A stretch of 64,000 nt of DNA from Halobaculum gomorrense (GCF_900129775.1 NZ_FQWV01000002.1:186001-250000), one strand, 5' to 3'; shown: positions 26,245 to 35,471, numbered from the stretch's first letter. The notes: a model not told the origin generated them from the sequence alone. Numbers and translations: made by a program.

Positions 26245-27568
26245 CACCGGCGTCATTGCGGGCGTGAGCGTCAGCCACGCGAACGCGTCCGTCGAGGAGA
26301 TCGAAGCCGCCCAGACCGCGGATTCGACGACGCTCGTGTCAGCCCTGCTCGCTCGCGAGGGGGTCGAGGAGGCGTTCGCCATCCAGACGTGCAACCGGGC
26401 GGAGGCGTTCGTCGCGGCCGACGACGCCGCCGCCGCGCGCGCGGCCGTCGAGGAGTTCGCCCCCGAGGTGCGCGAGGGAGCGATCGTCCACTTCGACCAC
26501 GAGGCCAGCCTGCGGCACCTCATGCGCGTCGCCGCGGGGCTGGAGTCGCTCGTGCTCGGCGAGGATCAGATCCTCGGGCAGGTGAGCGACGCCGCCGAGG
26601 CGGCCCGCGGCGTCGGCGGGCTTCGCGGCGGCGTGCTCGACGACGCGCTCTCGAAGGCCCAGCACGTCGGCAAGCGCGCTCGCGCGGAGACGGCGATTAA
26701 CGAGGGGTCGCTGTCGCTCGGCTCGGCGGCGGTCGAACTCGCCGAGCGCGAGACCGACCTCGCCGGCGCCTCCGCGCTGGTCGTCGGCGCCGGCGAGATG
26801 GGGCTGCTCTCGGCGCGAGCCTTGGACGCCTCGCCGGTCTCGCGGATCGTCGTCGCGAACAGGACCCTCCGAACCGCCGAGCACATCGCCTCGGATCTCG
26901 ACACCGACTCGGCAGCGATCAACCTCGACGCGCTGTCGGCGGAGGCGGCCGCAGCGGACCTCATCATCGCCGCCACCGGCGCCGTCGATCACACCGTCAC
27001 CGACGAGATGGTCGCCGGCGCCGGCGAGACGCTGTGCATCGACCTGGGACAGCCGCGCGATGTTGTCCCCGACGCCGGCGACGAGCGCGTCGCCGTCCGC
27101 GACATCGACGACCTCGAGACCGTCACCGACGAGGCGCGCGAGCGTCGCTCGAGCGCCGCCGAGGCAGTCGAAGAGATGATCGATGCGGAGTTCGACCGAC
27201 TCCTCGAGGAGTTCAAGCGCAAGCGCGCCGACGACGCGGTCTCCGCGATGTACGAGTCCGCCGAGCGGACGAAACAGCGCGAACTCCGCGAGGCGATGGC
27301 GAAGCTGGAGGCGCAGGGCGACCTCACCGACGACCAGCGCGAGACGGTCGCCGGCCTCGCGGACGCGCTCGTCGGCCAGCTCCTCGCGGCGCCGACGAAG
27401 AGCCTCCGGGAGGCGGCCGCCGAAGACGACTGGACGACGATCCACACCGCGATGCAGCTGTTCGACCCCGGGTTCGACAGTCCGCCGGCGGAGATCGACT
27501 CGGCGCATTCGGCGGACGACGCCACCGATGCCACAGACGGCGGGCTCGAACACCTCCCGGAAGACTAA
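26237..27568 (+). CDS. hemA: Glutamyl-tRNA reductase
   Basis: HemA reduces glutamyl-tRNA to glutamate-1-semialdehyde, the first step of tetrapyrrole synthesis. The 443-residue protein has the catalytic Cys52 in QTCNRAEA, LVLGEDQILGQV, the NADP fold VVGAGEMG and the domain linker, then a long helical dimerisation domain. The acidic C-terminal tail extends beyond bacterial forms. It starts inside the end of the preceding dehydrogenase gene, which shows coupling. Confidence 0.93.
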   Translation: MIDTGVIAGVSVSHANASVEEIEAAQTADSTTLVSALLAREGVEEAFAIQTCNRAEAFVAADDAAAARAAVEEFAPEVREGAIVHFDHEASLRHLMRVAAGLESLVLGEDQILGQVSDAAEAARGVGGLRGGVLDDALSKAQHVGKRARAETAINEGSLSLGSAAVELAERETDLAGASALVVGAGEMGLLSARALDASPVSRIVVANRTLRTAEHIASDLDTDSAAINLDALSAEAAAADLIIAATGAVDHTVTDEMVAGAGETLCIDLGQPRDVVPDAGDERVAVRDIDDLETVTDEARERRSSAAEAVEEMIDAEFDRLLEEFKRKRADDAVSAMYESAERTKQRELREAMAKLEAQGDLTDDQRETVAGLADALVGQLLAAPTKSLREAAAEDDWTTIHTAMQLFDPGFDSPPAEIDSAHSADDATDATDGGLEHLPED

Positions 27569-27666
27569 GTCGCAGTCCGGTAGTTTTCGGTTGGTCGATG
27601 TTGAAAATTCCGTCGGATCTCTCGATAGGGGAAATGGTGATGTGCGATGCCGTCGCATGTGTGCGT

Positions 27667-28587
27667 ATGCGTGGAGCGAGTCACGGCGTCGGTCGGCTCT
27701 CGATCGAGCCGGTCGAACTGGGAGTGGAGGCGATGTGCCGGGCGACCGCGTGCGATCATCCGGACCTCGCCATCGGGCTCGCCGTGCTGGGTGTGACGGC
27801 CGCGTTCCTGCTCGTCGCGGGGGCGGTGATCTCGCGGCTCGACGGCGCGCGCGAGGCGCTCGCACGCGAAGCGACGCGAACGCGCGCCGAGCGCGACGCG
27901 TTCGCACGGTTCCGTCGTCGGGTCGCGAAGCTCGAACCGGGCGAGCGCGCGTGGCCGTCGCCGACCGGCGGGGGGACGAACGTGTTGACGGTGCCGGCCG
28001 GAAGCGGCGCCGGCTCTGACGACGCGTTGGCGAGCGCCCGCCAGGCGTACCGGGAGACCGTAATGTCGACGCCCCACTACGAGGAGGAGTACGGCGAACC
28101 CATCGCGGTGAACGTCGCCGAGGAGTTCTCCGGACCGGTCGCGAGCGCGCTCGTCGAGGACGGCGCGACGCTGACACCGTCGCTTCGGGCGACGCTCGCG
28201 GACGGCGCACGGCGGGCCTGCGAGGATCGGACGGAGCTGCTCTCCCGGCTCGAAACGGAACGCTCGGCGGTTTCGGACGCCGAATCGACGCTCGCTCCGG
28301 CGGCGGAGGCCGGAGAGCGGATCGTCGACCGCGACCTCTCGACGGCGAGCTACACCGACATCGTCAGCGAGTACGAGCGCCTCGAGTGGCACGAGGGACG
28401 CGTCGAGACACTGCTGACGGACCGACAGGGTCGGATCCACGACGAGGAGGGCGACAGTCGCTACTGGTTCGAGTACCTCTATCGCTCGCTTCCGGCGACG
28501 TACCCCGTCCTCTCGGCCGGTGCGGACGCGCTCTCGACGATCGACGAGGCGAAAGGACGGCTCGCGTCGGCCGCGGGCGGGCGCTGA
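27667..28587 (+). CDS. Haloarchaeal membrane-anchored hypothetical protein (DUF7260-like)
   Basis: The 306-residue protein has one N-terminal hydrophobic helix (LAIGLAVLGVTAAFLLVAGAVI) and a long charged helical region with ARTRAERDAFARFRRRVAKLEP and CRETV-like RQAYRETVMSTPHYEEEYGE, which recalls the DUF7260 family common in halophilic archaea. Several in-frame ATGs exist (27598, 27667, 27733); 27667 was chosen because codon third positions become GC-rich there. The family label is from memory and the function is unknown. Confidence 0.6.
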   Translation: MRGASHGVGRLSIEPVELGVEAMCRATACDHPDLAIGLAVLGVTAAFLLVAGAVISRLDGAREALAREATRTRAERDAFARFRRRVAKLEPGERAWPSPTGGGTNVLTVPAGSGAGSDDALASARQAYRETVMSTPHYEEEYGEPIAVNVAEEFSGPVASALVEDGATLTPSLRATLADGARRACEDRTELLSRLETERSAVSDAESTLAPAAEAGERIVDRDLSTASYTDIVSEYERLEWHEGRVETLLTDRQGRIHDEEGDSRYWFEYLYRSLPATYPVLSAGADALSTIDEAKGRLASAAGGR

Positions 28588-28647
28588 GCGTCGGCTCCCC
28601 CCGACAGCAGCCTCCCGGTTACCTGCGACGGTTCTCGCGCCCCGCCA

Positions 28648-28672
28648 CCCTGGGGTACGTTTTTCCCCAGGG
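28648..28672. terminator. Perfect 8-bp hairpin with T-rich loop before the pterin dehydratase gene
   Basis: Arms CCCTGGGG (28648-28655) and CCCCAGGG (28665-28672) enclose TACGTTTTT. It is 60 bases after the preceding stop and 17 bases before the next start, so it may end the upstream transcript or act in the short leader of the next gene. Confidence 0.5.
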
Positions 28673-28689
28673 CGGCCGTCCGTGTGCGC

Positions 28690-28974
28690 GTGAGCGACGT
28701 ACTCGATGCCGACGAGATCGCGGCAGAACTGCCCGACGGCTGGCACCACGACGCCGAGGCCGACGAGATCGCACGCACCTTCGAGTTCGACTCCTATCTC
28801 GAGGGCGTCGGCTTCGCCGCCGGCGCGGGCGGCCTCGCGGAGGAGGCGTTTCACCACCCGACGATGACCGTCGAGTGGCGCGAGGTCGAGGTGCGCCTCA
28901 CCACCCACGACGCCGGCGGCGTCACCGCGAAGGACATCGACTTGGCCGAGCGGCTGAACGGGCTCGTGGAGTGA
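28690..28974 (+). CDS. phhB: Pterin-4a-carbinolamine dehydratase
   Basis: The 94-residue protein fits the small PCD family, which dehydrates 4a-hydroxytetrahydropterin. The His motif EEAFHHPTMTVEW and VRLTTHDAGGVTAKDIDLA are the family's core. Two GTG starts (28684 and 28690) are possible; the second gives a more typical N-terminus. No aromatic amino acid hydroxylase was seen nearby, so the role may be in molybdopterin or another pterin pathway. Confidence 0.88.
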   Translation: MSDVLDADEIAAELPDGWHHDAEADEIARTFEFDSYLEGVGFAAGAGGLAEEAFHHPTMTVEWREVEVRLTTHDAGGVTAKDIDLAERLNGLVE

Positions 28975-28987
28975 GCGGGGCGGGCAG

Positions 28988-29395
28988 GTGGACGCGTCGT
29001 ACGTGTTTCGGGTGCGGTTCACGCTCTCGCCGCGGCGCGCGCGGATCGACCCGGACGCCTTCGAAACGGTGGTTCGGATCCCCGCGCCGCCGCCGGGCGA
29101 GGAGGGGTGGCTGCTGTTTCGCGACGCCCTGTGGCGCGGGGAGGCCTCCGACGCGGAGCACGCGCGGCGCCTCTGCGGCGACCGGCTGCCGGCGGGCGTC
29201 GAGGTACTGTCAGCGACGTTCGCTGAGTTCGAGACCGACGAGACGTATCTCGAGGCGCTGCGCGCGGCGATCGACGAGGACCCCGCGGCGTTCCGCGCCG
29301 ACTCGGCGCGCGAGGCGCTGCACAAGTACTTCGGCTCCTCGATCCGCGTGGGCTCGGGCGAGGAGGCGTCGGCCGGGGGGTCGAAGGGGGAGTGA
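28988..29395 (+). CDS. LWR-salt family hypothetical protein
   Basis: The 135-residue protein has the FRVRFTLSPRRARIDPDAFETVVRIPAPPPGEEGWLLFRDALWRG region with the LWR motif that gives its name to a haloarchaeal family, and ends in a Ser/Gly/Glu-rich tail. It begins with GTG 13 bases after the pterin dehydratase stop and is probably cotranscribed. The function is unknown. Confidence 0.7.
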   Translation: MDASYVFRVRFTLSPRRARIDPDAFETVVRIPAPPPGEEGWLLFRDALWRGEASDAEHARRLCGDRLPAGVEVLSATFAEFETDETYLEALRAAIDEDPAAFRADSAREALHKYFGSSIRVGSGEEASAGGSKGE

Positions 29396-29523
29396 CGCCG
29401 CGGGCGGGTCCGTTCGCGACGCCGAGCCCGGACTCGCCAGACAGCGTCGGGCTAGGCGGTGACAAACCGGGGAGTAGGGTGCGAAGATATAACAGCGGGA
29501 ACGACCTACTCCAGACCCCGCTG

Positions 29524-30249
29524 ATGGTCCCCGACACGTACGACTTCTGGCTGTTCGACCTCGACGGCACGCTCGTCGACGCCGAGTGGTCGTACATCCG
29601 CGAGGTGTTCGACCGGGTCGGCTCCCGCATCGGCTACGAGTTCTCCGACCGGCAGGCCGAGGTGCTGTGGCACGGCCTCTCCGGCGCGCGCGACCCCCTC
29701 CTGCGCGAGTGGGGGCTCGACCCCGAGACGTTCTGGCCGGCGTTCCACGCCGTCGAGGACCCGCAGGCGCGCGCCGAGGCGACGCACCTCCACGATGACG
29801 CCGCGCGGCTGCTCGCCGACCTCCACGAGCGGGACGTGCCGCTGGGGCTCGTCACTCACTGCGCGGAGTTCCTCGCGCGCCCGGTCGCCGACCGCCTCAG
29901 TCTGACCGGCCACTTCGACACCTTCCTCTCGTGCTCCGACGACACCGGGTGGAAGCCCGCGCCCGACCCCCTCCACGCCGCGATAAACGACATCGGCGTC
30001 GACCCGGCGGCCCAGCGGGGGGTCTACCTCGGCGACGGCGCGAGCGACGTGGGCGCCGCCTGGAACGCCGGCCTCGACGCCATCCACGTGGAGCGCCACG
30101 GCCACGAGCAGCGCGGGCGCTGCGTCAGGGCCGACCACCGGGTGTGGAGCTTCGACGACCTCCCCCGGACGGGCGTCGCCGGCGCCGACTGGGCGACGAG
30201 CACCGCCCGCGCGGACGGCTCCGGATTCGACGGCGACGCGACCGACTGA
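29524..30249 (+). CDS. HAD-superfamily hydrolase, phosphoglycolate phosphatase-like
   Basis: The 241-residue protein has HAD motif I (FDLDGTLVD), motif II (GLVTHC), a Lys in GWKPAPDPL and the acidic motif (YLGDGASDVGAAWNAG). It belongs to the Gph-like phosphatases; the substrate cannot be read. The ATG at 29524 lies directly before the first strand; the longer frame upstream is noncoding. Confidence 0.85.
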   Translation: MVPDTYDFWLFDLDGTLVDAEWSYIREVFDRVGSRIGYEFSDRQAEVLWHGLSGARDPLLREWGLDPETFWPAFHAVEDPQARAEATHLHDDAARLLADLHERDVPLGLVTHCAEFLARPVADRLSLTGHFDTFLSCSDDTGWKPAPDPLHAAINDIGVDPAAQRGVYLGDGASDVGAAWNAGLDAIHVERHGHEQRGRCVRADHRVWSFDDLPRTGVAGADWATSTARADGSGFDGDATD

Positions 30250-30271
30250 TCGGGAGCGTCGGCGGCGTCGG

Positions 30272-32101
30272 TCAGTCGTCCGCGCTCACCCCGGCGTCCG
30301 AGGGCTCTGCGTCCTCCGCGGCGTCCACCCGCTCCCCGCGCAACAGTCGCGCGGCGATGGAAAACGTCTGCTCGCGCGAGCGGCGCGTCGGGTAGTTGGC
30401 GGCCATGTAGCGCGCGGCGGCGACGAGGCAGTCGCGTTGGTCGTCGGTAACGCCTTCACCGCTGCCGGCGCTGCCGGCGTCCGCCGCGCGTCGGTCGAAC
30501 TGCCGACACGCCGCCTCGTACGCCTGGAACGTGTGGAAGTTCGTATCCTCGACGAGCAGCGCGTTCCCGAGTTCGGCTTTCAGCCGGTCGGGGTCGCCGC
30601 CGGCGGCGAGGAAGTCGGCGACGGCGTCGCCGGCCTGCTGCACCCTCCCTTGTTGTTCGAACGCCATCCGGAGCGACTCCAGCGCCGCCTCGGGATCGGC
30701 GTCGGGGTCGCCCGTCGCCTCGGGCGCCGGCGGCGTGTTGAGGAAGCGGTCGAGGTAGACGTTCACCGCGGCGTCGAACACGCCCCGGTACAGCGCCGTC
30801 GCGTCCGTCCGCTCGGCCGCGCGGTGGACCGCGTTCGCGAACGTGAACGTGTGGTGGACCGTGTTCCAGTCGGCGAACTCGTTGCTGGTGGCGAACAGCG
30901 CCACCCGCTTGGCGGCCGCGAACGACACCGCGCTCGCGAGTTGTTCGACCGTCGCTCCCGAGCGGATGGCCCCCTCCAGCGCGTCGAACACCATCTCCGG
31001 GTCGGCCGCGTGTAGTCGTTCGGTGAAGTCGTCGGGCTCGGTCCACGTCTCCCCCTCGCCGGCGGCGACGAGGTCGTCGAGGCGGCCGAACGTCTCCGCG
31101 CACATCGCCGCGAGGTCGTCCGGCTGGCGCCACGAGGCGGTCTCCTCGGCGCGGTCGGCGGTCGCGAGCCCGCGCACGAGCGAGGAGAGCACCTCGGCGG
31201 TCCGTTCCTCGTCGTCCCAGCCGACCAGGTCCAGCGCCTCGGTCGCCTTGTTCACGTAGTCGAACGCGTGGCCCGTGTCGAGGTAGCGGTGGTCGGTGGC
31301 CGCGGCGACGAGCAGTTCGGTGAGCTTCTCGGGGTCATACCCGGCGGCGACGGCGGTGCGGAGGACGCGCTCGGCGCCGTCGGCGTCGCGCACCTCGACG
31401 TTCTCGCGGAACCACGAGCGAAGGCGCTCGACCGACACGTCCGTCGCGGCGAACGCCTCCTGATCGAACTTCGGCGCCTCTCCGTCGCAGTCGCCGGCGA
31501 CCTCCGTGAGCCCCTGGTAGAGCGCGCGCTTGCGATCCTGCTCGTCCAGGTCGGGGAGGCGGTTCGCCAGCGCCGTGAGGATCGTGAGCCCGGAGCTCCA
31601 GCCGTCGGCGCGGTTTCGGACGCCGAACGTGACGCCCCGCTCGACGATCTCGGCGGGATCGACCCCGCTGTCGAGGAGCGCGACGGCCGACTTCGCGAGC
31701 ACGAGCCGGAGGTTCTGTTCGAGACCGTCATCGAGGCGGTCTCGCCAGTGGATCTCGGGCGGTTCAGCGCGTTGCGGTTCGGGCGAGACGTAGACGACCC
31801 CATCTCGCACCTCCGTCGGGTACGTGTCCACGTCGTCGGCCCAGGGGTCGAACGTGTCGCCGCAGGAGAGTTCGAATCGGGCGTGGTGCCAGTGACAGGT
31901 GAGTACGCCCTCCTCGACGCTCCCCTCGGTGAGCGGGAAGCCCATGTGGGGGCAGCGGTTGTTCACCGCCCGCACCTCGCCCTCGTGGTAGAACAGCGCG
32001 ATCGGCGTCCCGTCGACGGCAGTCAGCGTCCGACCCTCCTCGCGGAGGTCCGCGAGGTCGACCGCCTCGGTGAAGCCCTCTGCTGTGTCATCGACTGCCA
32101 T
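30272..32101 (-). CDS. Rieske [2Fe-2S] protein with a large helical, His-rich C-terminal domain
   Basis: Residues 1-110 form a soluble Rieske ferredoxin domain with Cys50-Pro-His52 and Cys69-His-Trp-His72 as cluster ligands. The remaining 500 residues are helical and of no family I recognise. They hold repeated His/aromatic motifs (DHRYLDTGHAFDY, HHTFTFANAVH and NFHTFQAYEA) that could bind metal or haem. There is no signal or membrane helix. It is read alone and convergent to a HAD gene; carA lies upstream. An oxygenase-like or redox role is possible but not shown. Confidence 0.75.
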   Translation of the reverse strand: MAVDDTAEGFTEAVDLADLREEGRTLTAVDGTPIALFYHEGEVRAVNNRCPHMGFPLTEGSVEEGVLTCHWHHARFELSCGDTFDPWADDVDTYPTEVRDGVVYVSPEPQRAEPPEIHWRDRLDDGLEQNLRLVLAKSAVALLDSGVDPAEIVERGVTFGVRNRADGWSSGLTILTALANRLPDLDEQDRKRALYQGLTEVAGDCDGEAPKFDQEAFAATDVSVERLRSWFRENVEVRDADGAERVLRTAVAAGYDPEKLTELLVAAATDHRYLDTGHAFDYVNKATEALDLVGWDDEERTAEVLSSLVRGLATADRAEETASWRQPDDLAAMCAETFGRLDDLVAAGEGETWTEPDDFTERLHAADPEMVFDALEGAIRSGATVEQLASAVSFAAAKRVALFATSNEFADWNTVHHTFTFANAVHRAAERTDATALYRGVFDAAVNVYLDRFLNTPPAPEATGDPDADPEAALESLRMAFEQQGRVQQAGDAVADFLAAGGDPDRLKAELGNALLVEDTNFHTFQAYEAACRQFDRRAADAGSAGSGEGVTDDQRDCLVAAARYMAANYPTRRSREQTFSIAARLLRGERVDAAEDAEPSDAGVSADD

Positions 32102-32180
32102 GGCTGACGGGACGACGCCAGCTGGGAAGTAGCTTCTCGGAAGCCAAGTTATGTAAGAATGAGAACGTTTTTGGCGCCCG

Positions 32181-33248
32181 CTAATCGGCGGTGGCCGGGG
32201 TCCGCGATCCGTTCTCGGCCATCTCCAGCACGTCGTCGAAGAAGCTGAGCGAGTCGTGCGGGCCGGGGTTCGCCTCGGGGTGGTACTGCCGGGTGACGAC
32301 CGCGCACTCGTCGCTCTCGAGCCCCTCGGCGGTGTCGTCGTTCACGTTCACCTGCGTCACCTCGAGGTCGCCGGGGTCGGCGACGCTGTAGCCGTGGTTC
32401 TGCGTCGTCATGACGACCTGCCCCGTCTCGAGGTCGCGCACGGGCTGGTTGACGCCGTGGTGGCCGAACGCCATCTTCTCGGTGTCGCCGCCGAACGCGC
32501 GGGCGACGATCTGCTGGCCGAGGCAGATGCCGGCCAGCGGGATCTCCCCGGCGAACTCCTCGACGAGCGCCTGCGCCGATTCGAAGTTCGCGGGGTCGCC
32601 GGGGCCGTTCGAGATGAACAGCACGTCCGGGTCCAGCTCCGCGACGGTCTCGGCGTCCACGTCGTACGGGAGCACGTGCACGTCGGCGCCGCGCTCGGTC
32701 AGCGAACTCGGGATGGAGCCTTTCATGCCGCAGTCGACGAGCGCCACGTCGTGCTCGCCGTCGCCCTCGACGGTGTACGGTTCGTCGGTCGATACCTGCT
32801 TGCCGATGTCGAGGTGGTCCGACATCTCGACGCACTGCCCCAGTTCCTCCTTCGCGGCTTCCGGAGTCGCGTCCGGGCCGGCGGCGATGCCGCAGGCCAT
32901 CGCGCCCTCTTCGCGCACGCTCGTGACGATGTCGCGGGTGTCGAGGTGGTCGACCGCGGGCACGCCCTCCGACTCGAGCCACTCGGCCACGTCGTCGGTG
33001 AACTCGCGGGCGATCGCAGCGTTCGGGTGGACGCGATCGGACTCAAATCGCTCTTCTCGGACGCCGTAGTTGCCGATCAGCGGGTAGGAGAAGGTGAGGA
33101 CCTGCTCCTCGTAGGAGGGGTCCGTCAGCGACTCCTCGTACCCGGTGTACGCGGTCGTAAAGACCAATTCACCACGTGTCCGGCCCGGCGCGCGGGCGCG
33201 TGCCTCGAAGACACGGCCGTCGGCCAGGGCGACGTAGGCGTCCGCCAT
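32181..33248 (-). CDS. carA: Carbamoyl-phosphate synthase small (glutaminase) subunit
   Basis: The 355-residue protein has the CarA N-terminal domain (FTTAYTGYEESLTDPSYEEQ, NYGVREE) and the class I amidotransferase domain with GICLGQQ (nucleophile Cys) and RQYHPEANPGP. It supplies ammonia for carbamoyl phosphate. The start at the ATG at 33248 (MADAYVALADG) was preferred over one further up. It is divergent from an Lrp-type regulator. carB is not in the window. Confidence 0.95.
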   Translation of the reverse strand: MADAYVALADGRVFEARARAPGRTRGELVFTTAYTGYEESLTDPSYEEQVLTFSYPLIGNYGVREERFESDRVHPNAAIAREFTDDVAEWLESEGVPAVDHLDTRDIVTSVREEGAMACGIAAGPDATPEAAKEELGQCVEMSDHLDIGKQVSTDEPYTVEGDGEHDVALVDCGMKGSIPSSLTERGADVHVLPYDVDAETVAELDPDVLFISNGPGDPANFESAQALVEEFAGEIPLAGICLGQQIVARAFGGDTEKMAFGHHGVNQPVRDLETGQVVMTTQNHGYSVADPGDLEVTQVNVNDDTAEGLESDECAVVTRQYHPEANPGPHDSLSFFDDVLEMAENGSRTPATAD

Positions 33249-33345
33249 TACGAGATACACATCGTTGGGCGGCACATAAGTGCGTCGTTCGAAGATTCGT
33301 TACGAAATTCGCAATCTCTTTGGCGCACCTCCGGCAAGGGCGTGC
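33249..33345. promoter_or_regulatory. Divergent promoter region of carA and the Lrp regulator, with palindromic site
   Basis: The region holds the perfect palindrome TTCGTTACGAA at 33296-33306 next to a TTCGAA at 33288-33293, in a locally AT-rich stretch. Lrp/AsnC proteins bind dyad sites near their own genes, so this is a candidate operator for the neighbouring regulator. A CACTTATGTG stretch (minus strand, about 33272) is a possible TATA-like element for carA. Confidence 0.5.
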
Positions 33346-33759
33346 ATGGACGATCTGGACCGGCGCATCCTGAACCTCCTTCGACGGGACGCCCGGACGC
33401 CGTACACGGAGATCGCCGAGGAGGTCGGCACGAGCGAGGGGACGGTGCGCAACCGCGTCGATCGGATGACCGACGAGGGAGTGATCGAGCGGTTCACCGT
33501 CACTACGCGCACGGGGAACGTGAAGGCGATGGTGGAGATCAGCGTCGACATGAACGTCAACACGAGCGCCGTCTCCGACCGGTTGGCAGACTGGGAGGAG
33601 GTCGACTTCGTCTGGCAGGTCTCGGGGCAAGAGGACATCGTGCTCATTGTCGACTGCGTGGACACCCGCGCGGTGAACGAACTCATCACGCGCGCCCGTG
33701 AATTGGAAGAGATTGAGGGGACGAAAACGCGGCTCATTCTGGACGAGCGGCTCGGCTGA
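33346..33759 (+). CDS. Lrp/AsnC family transcriptional regulator
   Basis: The 137-residue protein begins MDDLDRRILNLLRRDART, the HTH of Lrp proteins (YTEIAEEVGTSEGTVRNRVDRM), followed by the AsnC ligand-binding domain (FVWQVSGQEDIVLIVDC). Its position divergent from carA suggests control of carA or of itself. The ATG at 33346 is a short distance downstream of the palindrome. Confidence 0.9.
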   Translation: MDDLDRRILNLLRRDARTPYTEIAEEVGTSEGTVRNRVDRMTDEGVIERFTVTTRTGNVKAMVEISVDMNVNTSAVSDRLADWEEVDFVWQVSGQEDIVLIVDCVDTRAVNELITRARELEEIEGTKTRLILDERLG

Positions 33760-33772
33760 CCGACCGTCGGCG

Positions 33773-34447
33773 CTACTCCCACTCGGCGTCGACGCGCCGT
33801 CTTCTCGCGTGTATCGCGGTGTACGCCCGATCGACGACGCGCTGGAGGCCGTCGTATCGGAGCACCGGTTCGGTTCGACCGGCCCGAACCGCGTCGGCGA
33901 CCGCCCGGGGCGTCGGTTCGTCGCCGTCGACCTCGACGACCGTGTACGCCCGCCCGACCTCGATCGGGTAGTGCGCGTCGCTCCCGCCGACCAGCGGGAG
34001 GTCGAGTCGGTCGGCGAGCCGGCGGGTTCGCTCCGCGTGCTCGGGGTTCTTCCCGTTAATTTCGATGGCGTCGAAGCTCGCACCGCTCTTGCGGGCCGTG
34101 CTCCCGCGGAACGGGTGCGCGAGGATCGCCGCACAGTCACGCTCGTGTGCGAGCGCGACGGCCTCCGCGGGGGTGTGCTCCCCGGGCGTCGTCCGCGCCT
34201 GTGGGTTCGGCCCGACGATCAGCACGTGTCCCCGCGTCGTCGACACCTCGATCCCCGGCACCGTCGGGAACGTCGTTTCCGCGGAGTAGGCGTAGTCGTG
34301 ATTCGTCACGGCGAGGGCGTCGAGGCCGCGTCGGCGGGCCATCGCCGTCTGGAGGCGCAGCCCGATCGGATCGTAGGCGGTCGGGCGGCCGCGTCGGCCG
34401 TGGAAGAAGCGGGTGTGGCTGTGGAGGTCGACGGCGAACCGGGTCAC
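33773..34447 (-). CDS. PHP-domain metal-dependent hydrolase
   Basis: The 224-residue protein has the PHP motifs DLHSHTRF near the N-terminus, VTNHDYAY, ILAHPFRG and GSDAHYP, which bind two or three metal ions. Family members are phosphoesterases such as histidinol phosphatase-like enzymes. It starts with GTG at 34447 (TRFAVDLHSH); the longer open frame upstream is antisense to the next gene. The substrate is unknown. Confidence 0.82.
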   Translation of the reverse strand: MTRFAVDLHSHTRFFHGRRGRPTAYDPIGLRLQTAMARRRGLDALAVTNHDYAYSAETTFPTVPGIEVSTTRGHVLIVGPNPQARTTPGEHTPAEAVALAHERDCAAILAHPFRGSTARKSGASFDAIEINGKNPEHAERTRRLADRLDLPLVGGSDAHYPIEVGRAYTVVEVDGDEPTPRAVADAVRAGRTEPVLRYDGLQRVVDRAYTAIHARRRRVDAEWE

Positions 34448-34525
34448 GCCGGCGATGCTCGCCCCGAGGGCTTCGGTGTTGCGGCTGCCGGCAGAGCCTT
34501 TGTCTGTGACACCGACGACACGTCC

Positions 34526-35471
34526 ATGCGCGTCCTCGTCAGGAACCCCAACAGCGGCGACGGAAAACGAAGCGCCCGCGCCGCCGATCTCGCCCGCGAC
34601 CGCGGGTTCGACGTCCGCGACTCGACGAGGGCCGGCGAGACGTACGACCTCGCACGGGAGGCCGCCGCCGAGGGCGCCGAGCTCGTCGCGGCCTGCGGCG
34701 GGGACGGCACGCTCAACGAGGTGGTTCACGGCGTCGACGACGCCGACCGCCTGGACGACACCGAACTCGGCGTGGTCCCCGCCGGCACCGGCAACGACTT
34801 CGCCGACAACGTCGGGATCCGCGGGGTCGACCACGCCTTCGAGGTGCTGGCGTCGGGCGAGCGCCGCCGGATCGACTTGGGGAGCGTCGACCTGCCGGGG
34901 GATCCGGAGATCGACCGGGATGATCCGCTCCCGCCGCGACCGTTCCTCAACTCCTGTGTCGGCGGGCTGACCGCCGAGTCGAGCGCGCGGACGAAGCCGG
35001 CGTCCAAGCGGCGACTCGGCGTGCTCGCGTACGTCCTCACGACGCTGGCGCACACGCGGAGCTTCGAGGGACTGGAACTGGAGGTCCGCGTGGGGTCCGA
35101 GCGCGACCCGACGTGGGAGGGGACGGCCGCGATGCTGCTCGTCGGCAACGGCCGACGGTTCCCGGGGGAGCAGCGCCGGCAGGCGAACATGGAGGACGGC
35201 AAGCTCAACGTCGTCGTGGTCGAGGACGCGCCCGCGATCGATTACCTCGCCCGCGGTGCAGCCGACCGGTTCCTGCGGCGCGTCCCACCTCACGCGGGTG
35301 AAGGCGTCGTCGCTCGTCGTCGATGCCGCCAGGCCGCGGCAGTTCTCGCTCGACGGCGAGCTCGTCGAGCGCCGCCACGTCGAGTTCGGGTGTCGACCGC
35401 GCGCGATGCAGTTCGCCGTCGGCGAGGCGTACGACACCCACCCGGAGGAGAACCCGCCGGACATCTCCTGA
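34526..35471 (+). pseudogene. Diacylglycerol kinase/lipid kinase (DAGK catalytic domain), frameshifted near the C-terminus
   Basis: The protein starts MRVLVRNPNSGDGKRSARAA and shows the DAGK core: ACGGDGTLNEVVHGV, GVVPAGTGNDFADNV and LLVGNGRRFPGE. At about 35265-35290 the coding potential passes to another frame, where SHLTRVKASSLVVDA and the usual C-terminus (ENPPDIS, stop at 35471) continue. The shift corresponds to one extra base. With the frame restored the protein would be about 315 residues, normal for the family. It could be a sequencing error or a young pseudogene. Confidence 0.8.

Noticed and set aside
33760-34525. Fusion of the PHP and lipid kinase frames into longer proteins
   Set aside because: The extra parts are antisense to the neighbouring genes; the PHP protein starts at 34447 (GTG) and the kinase at 34526.
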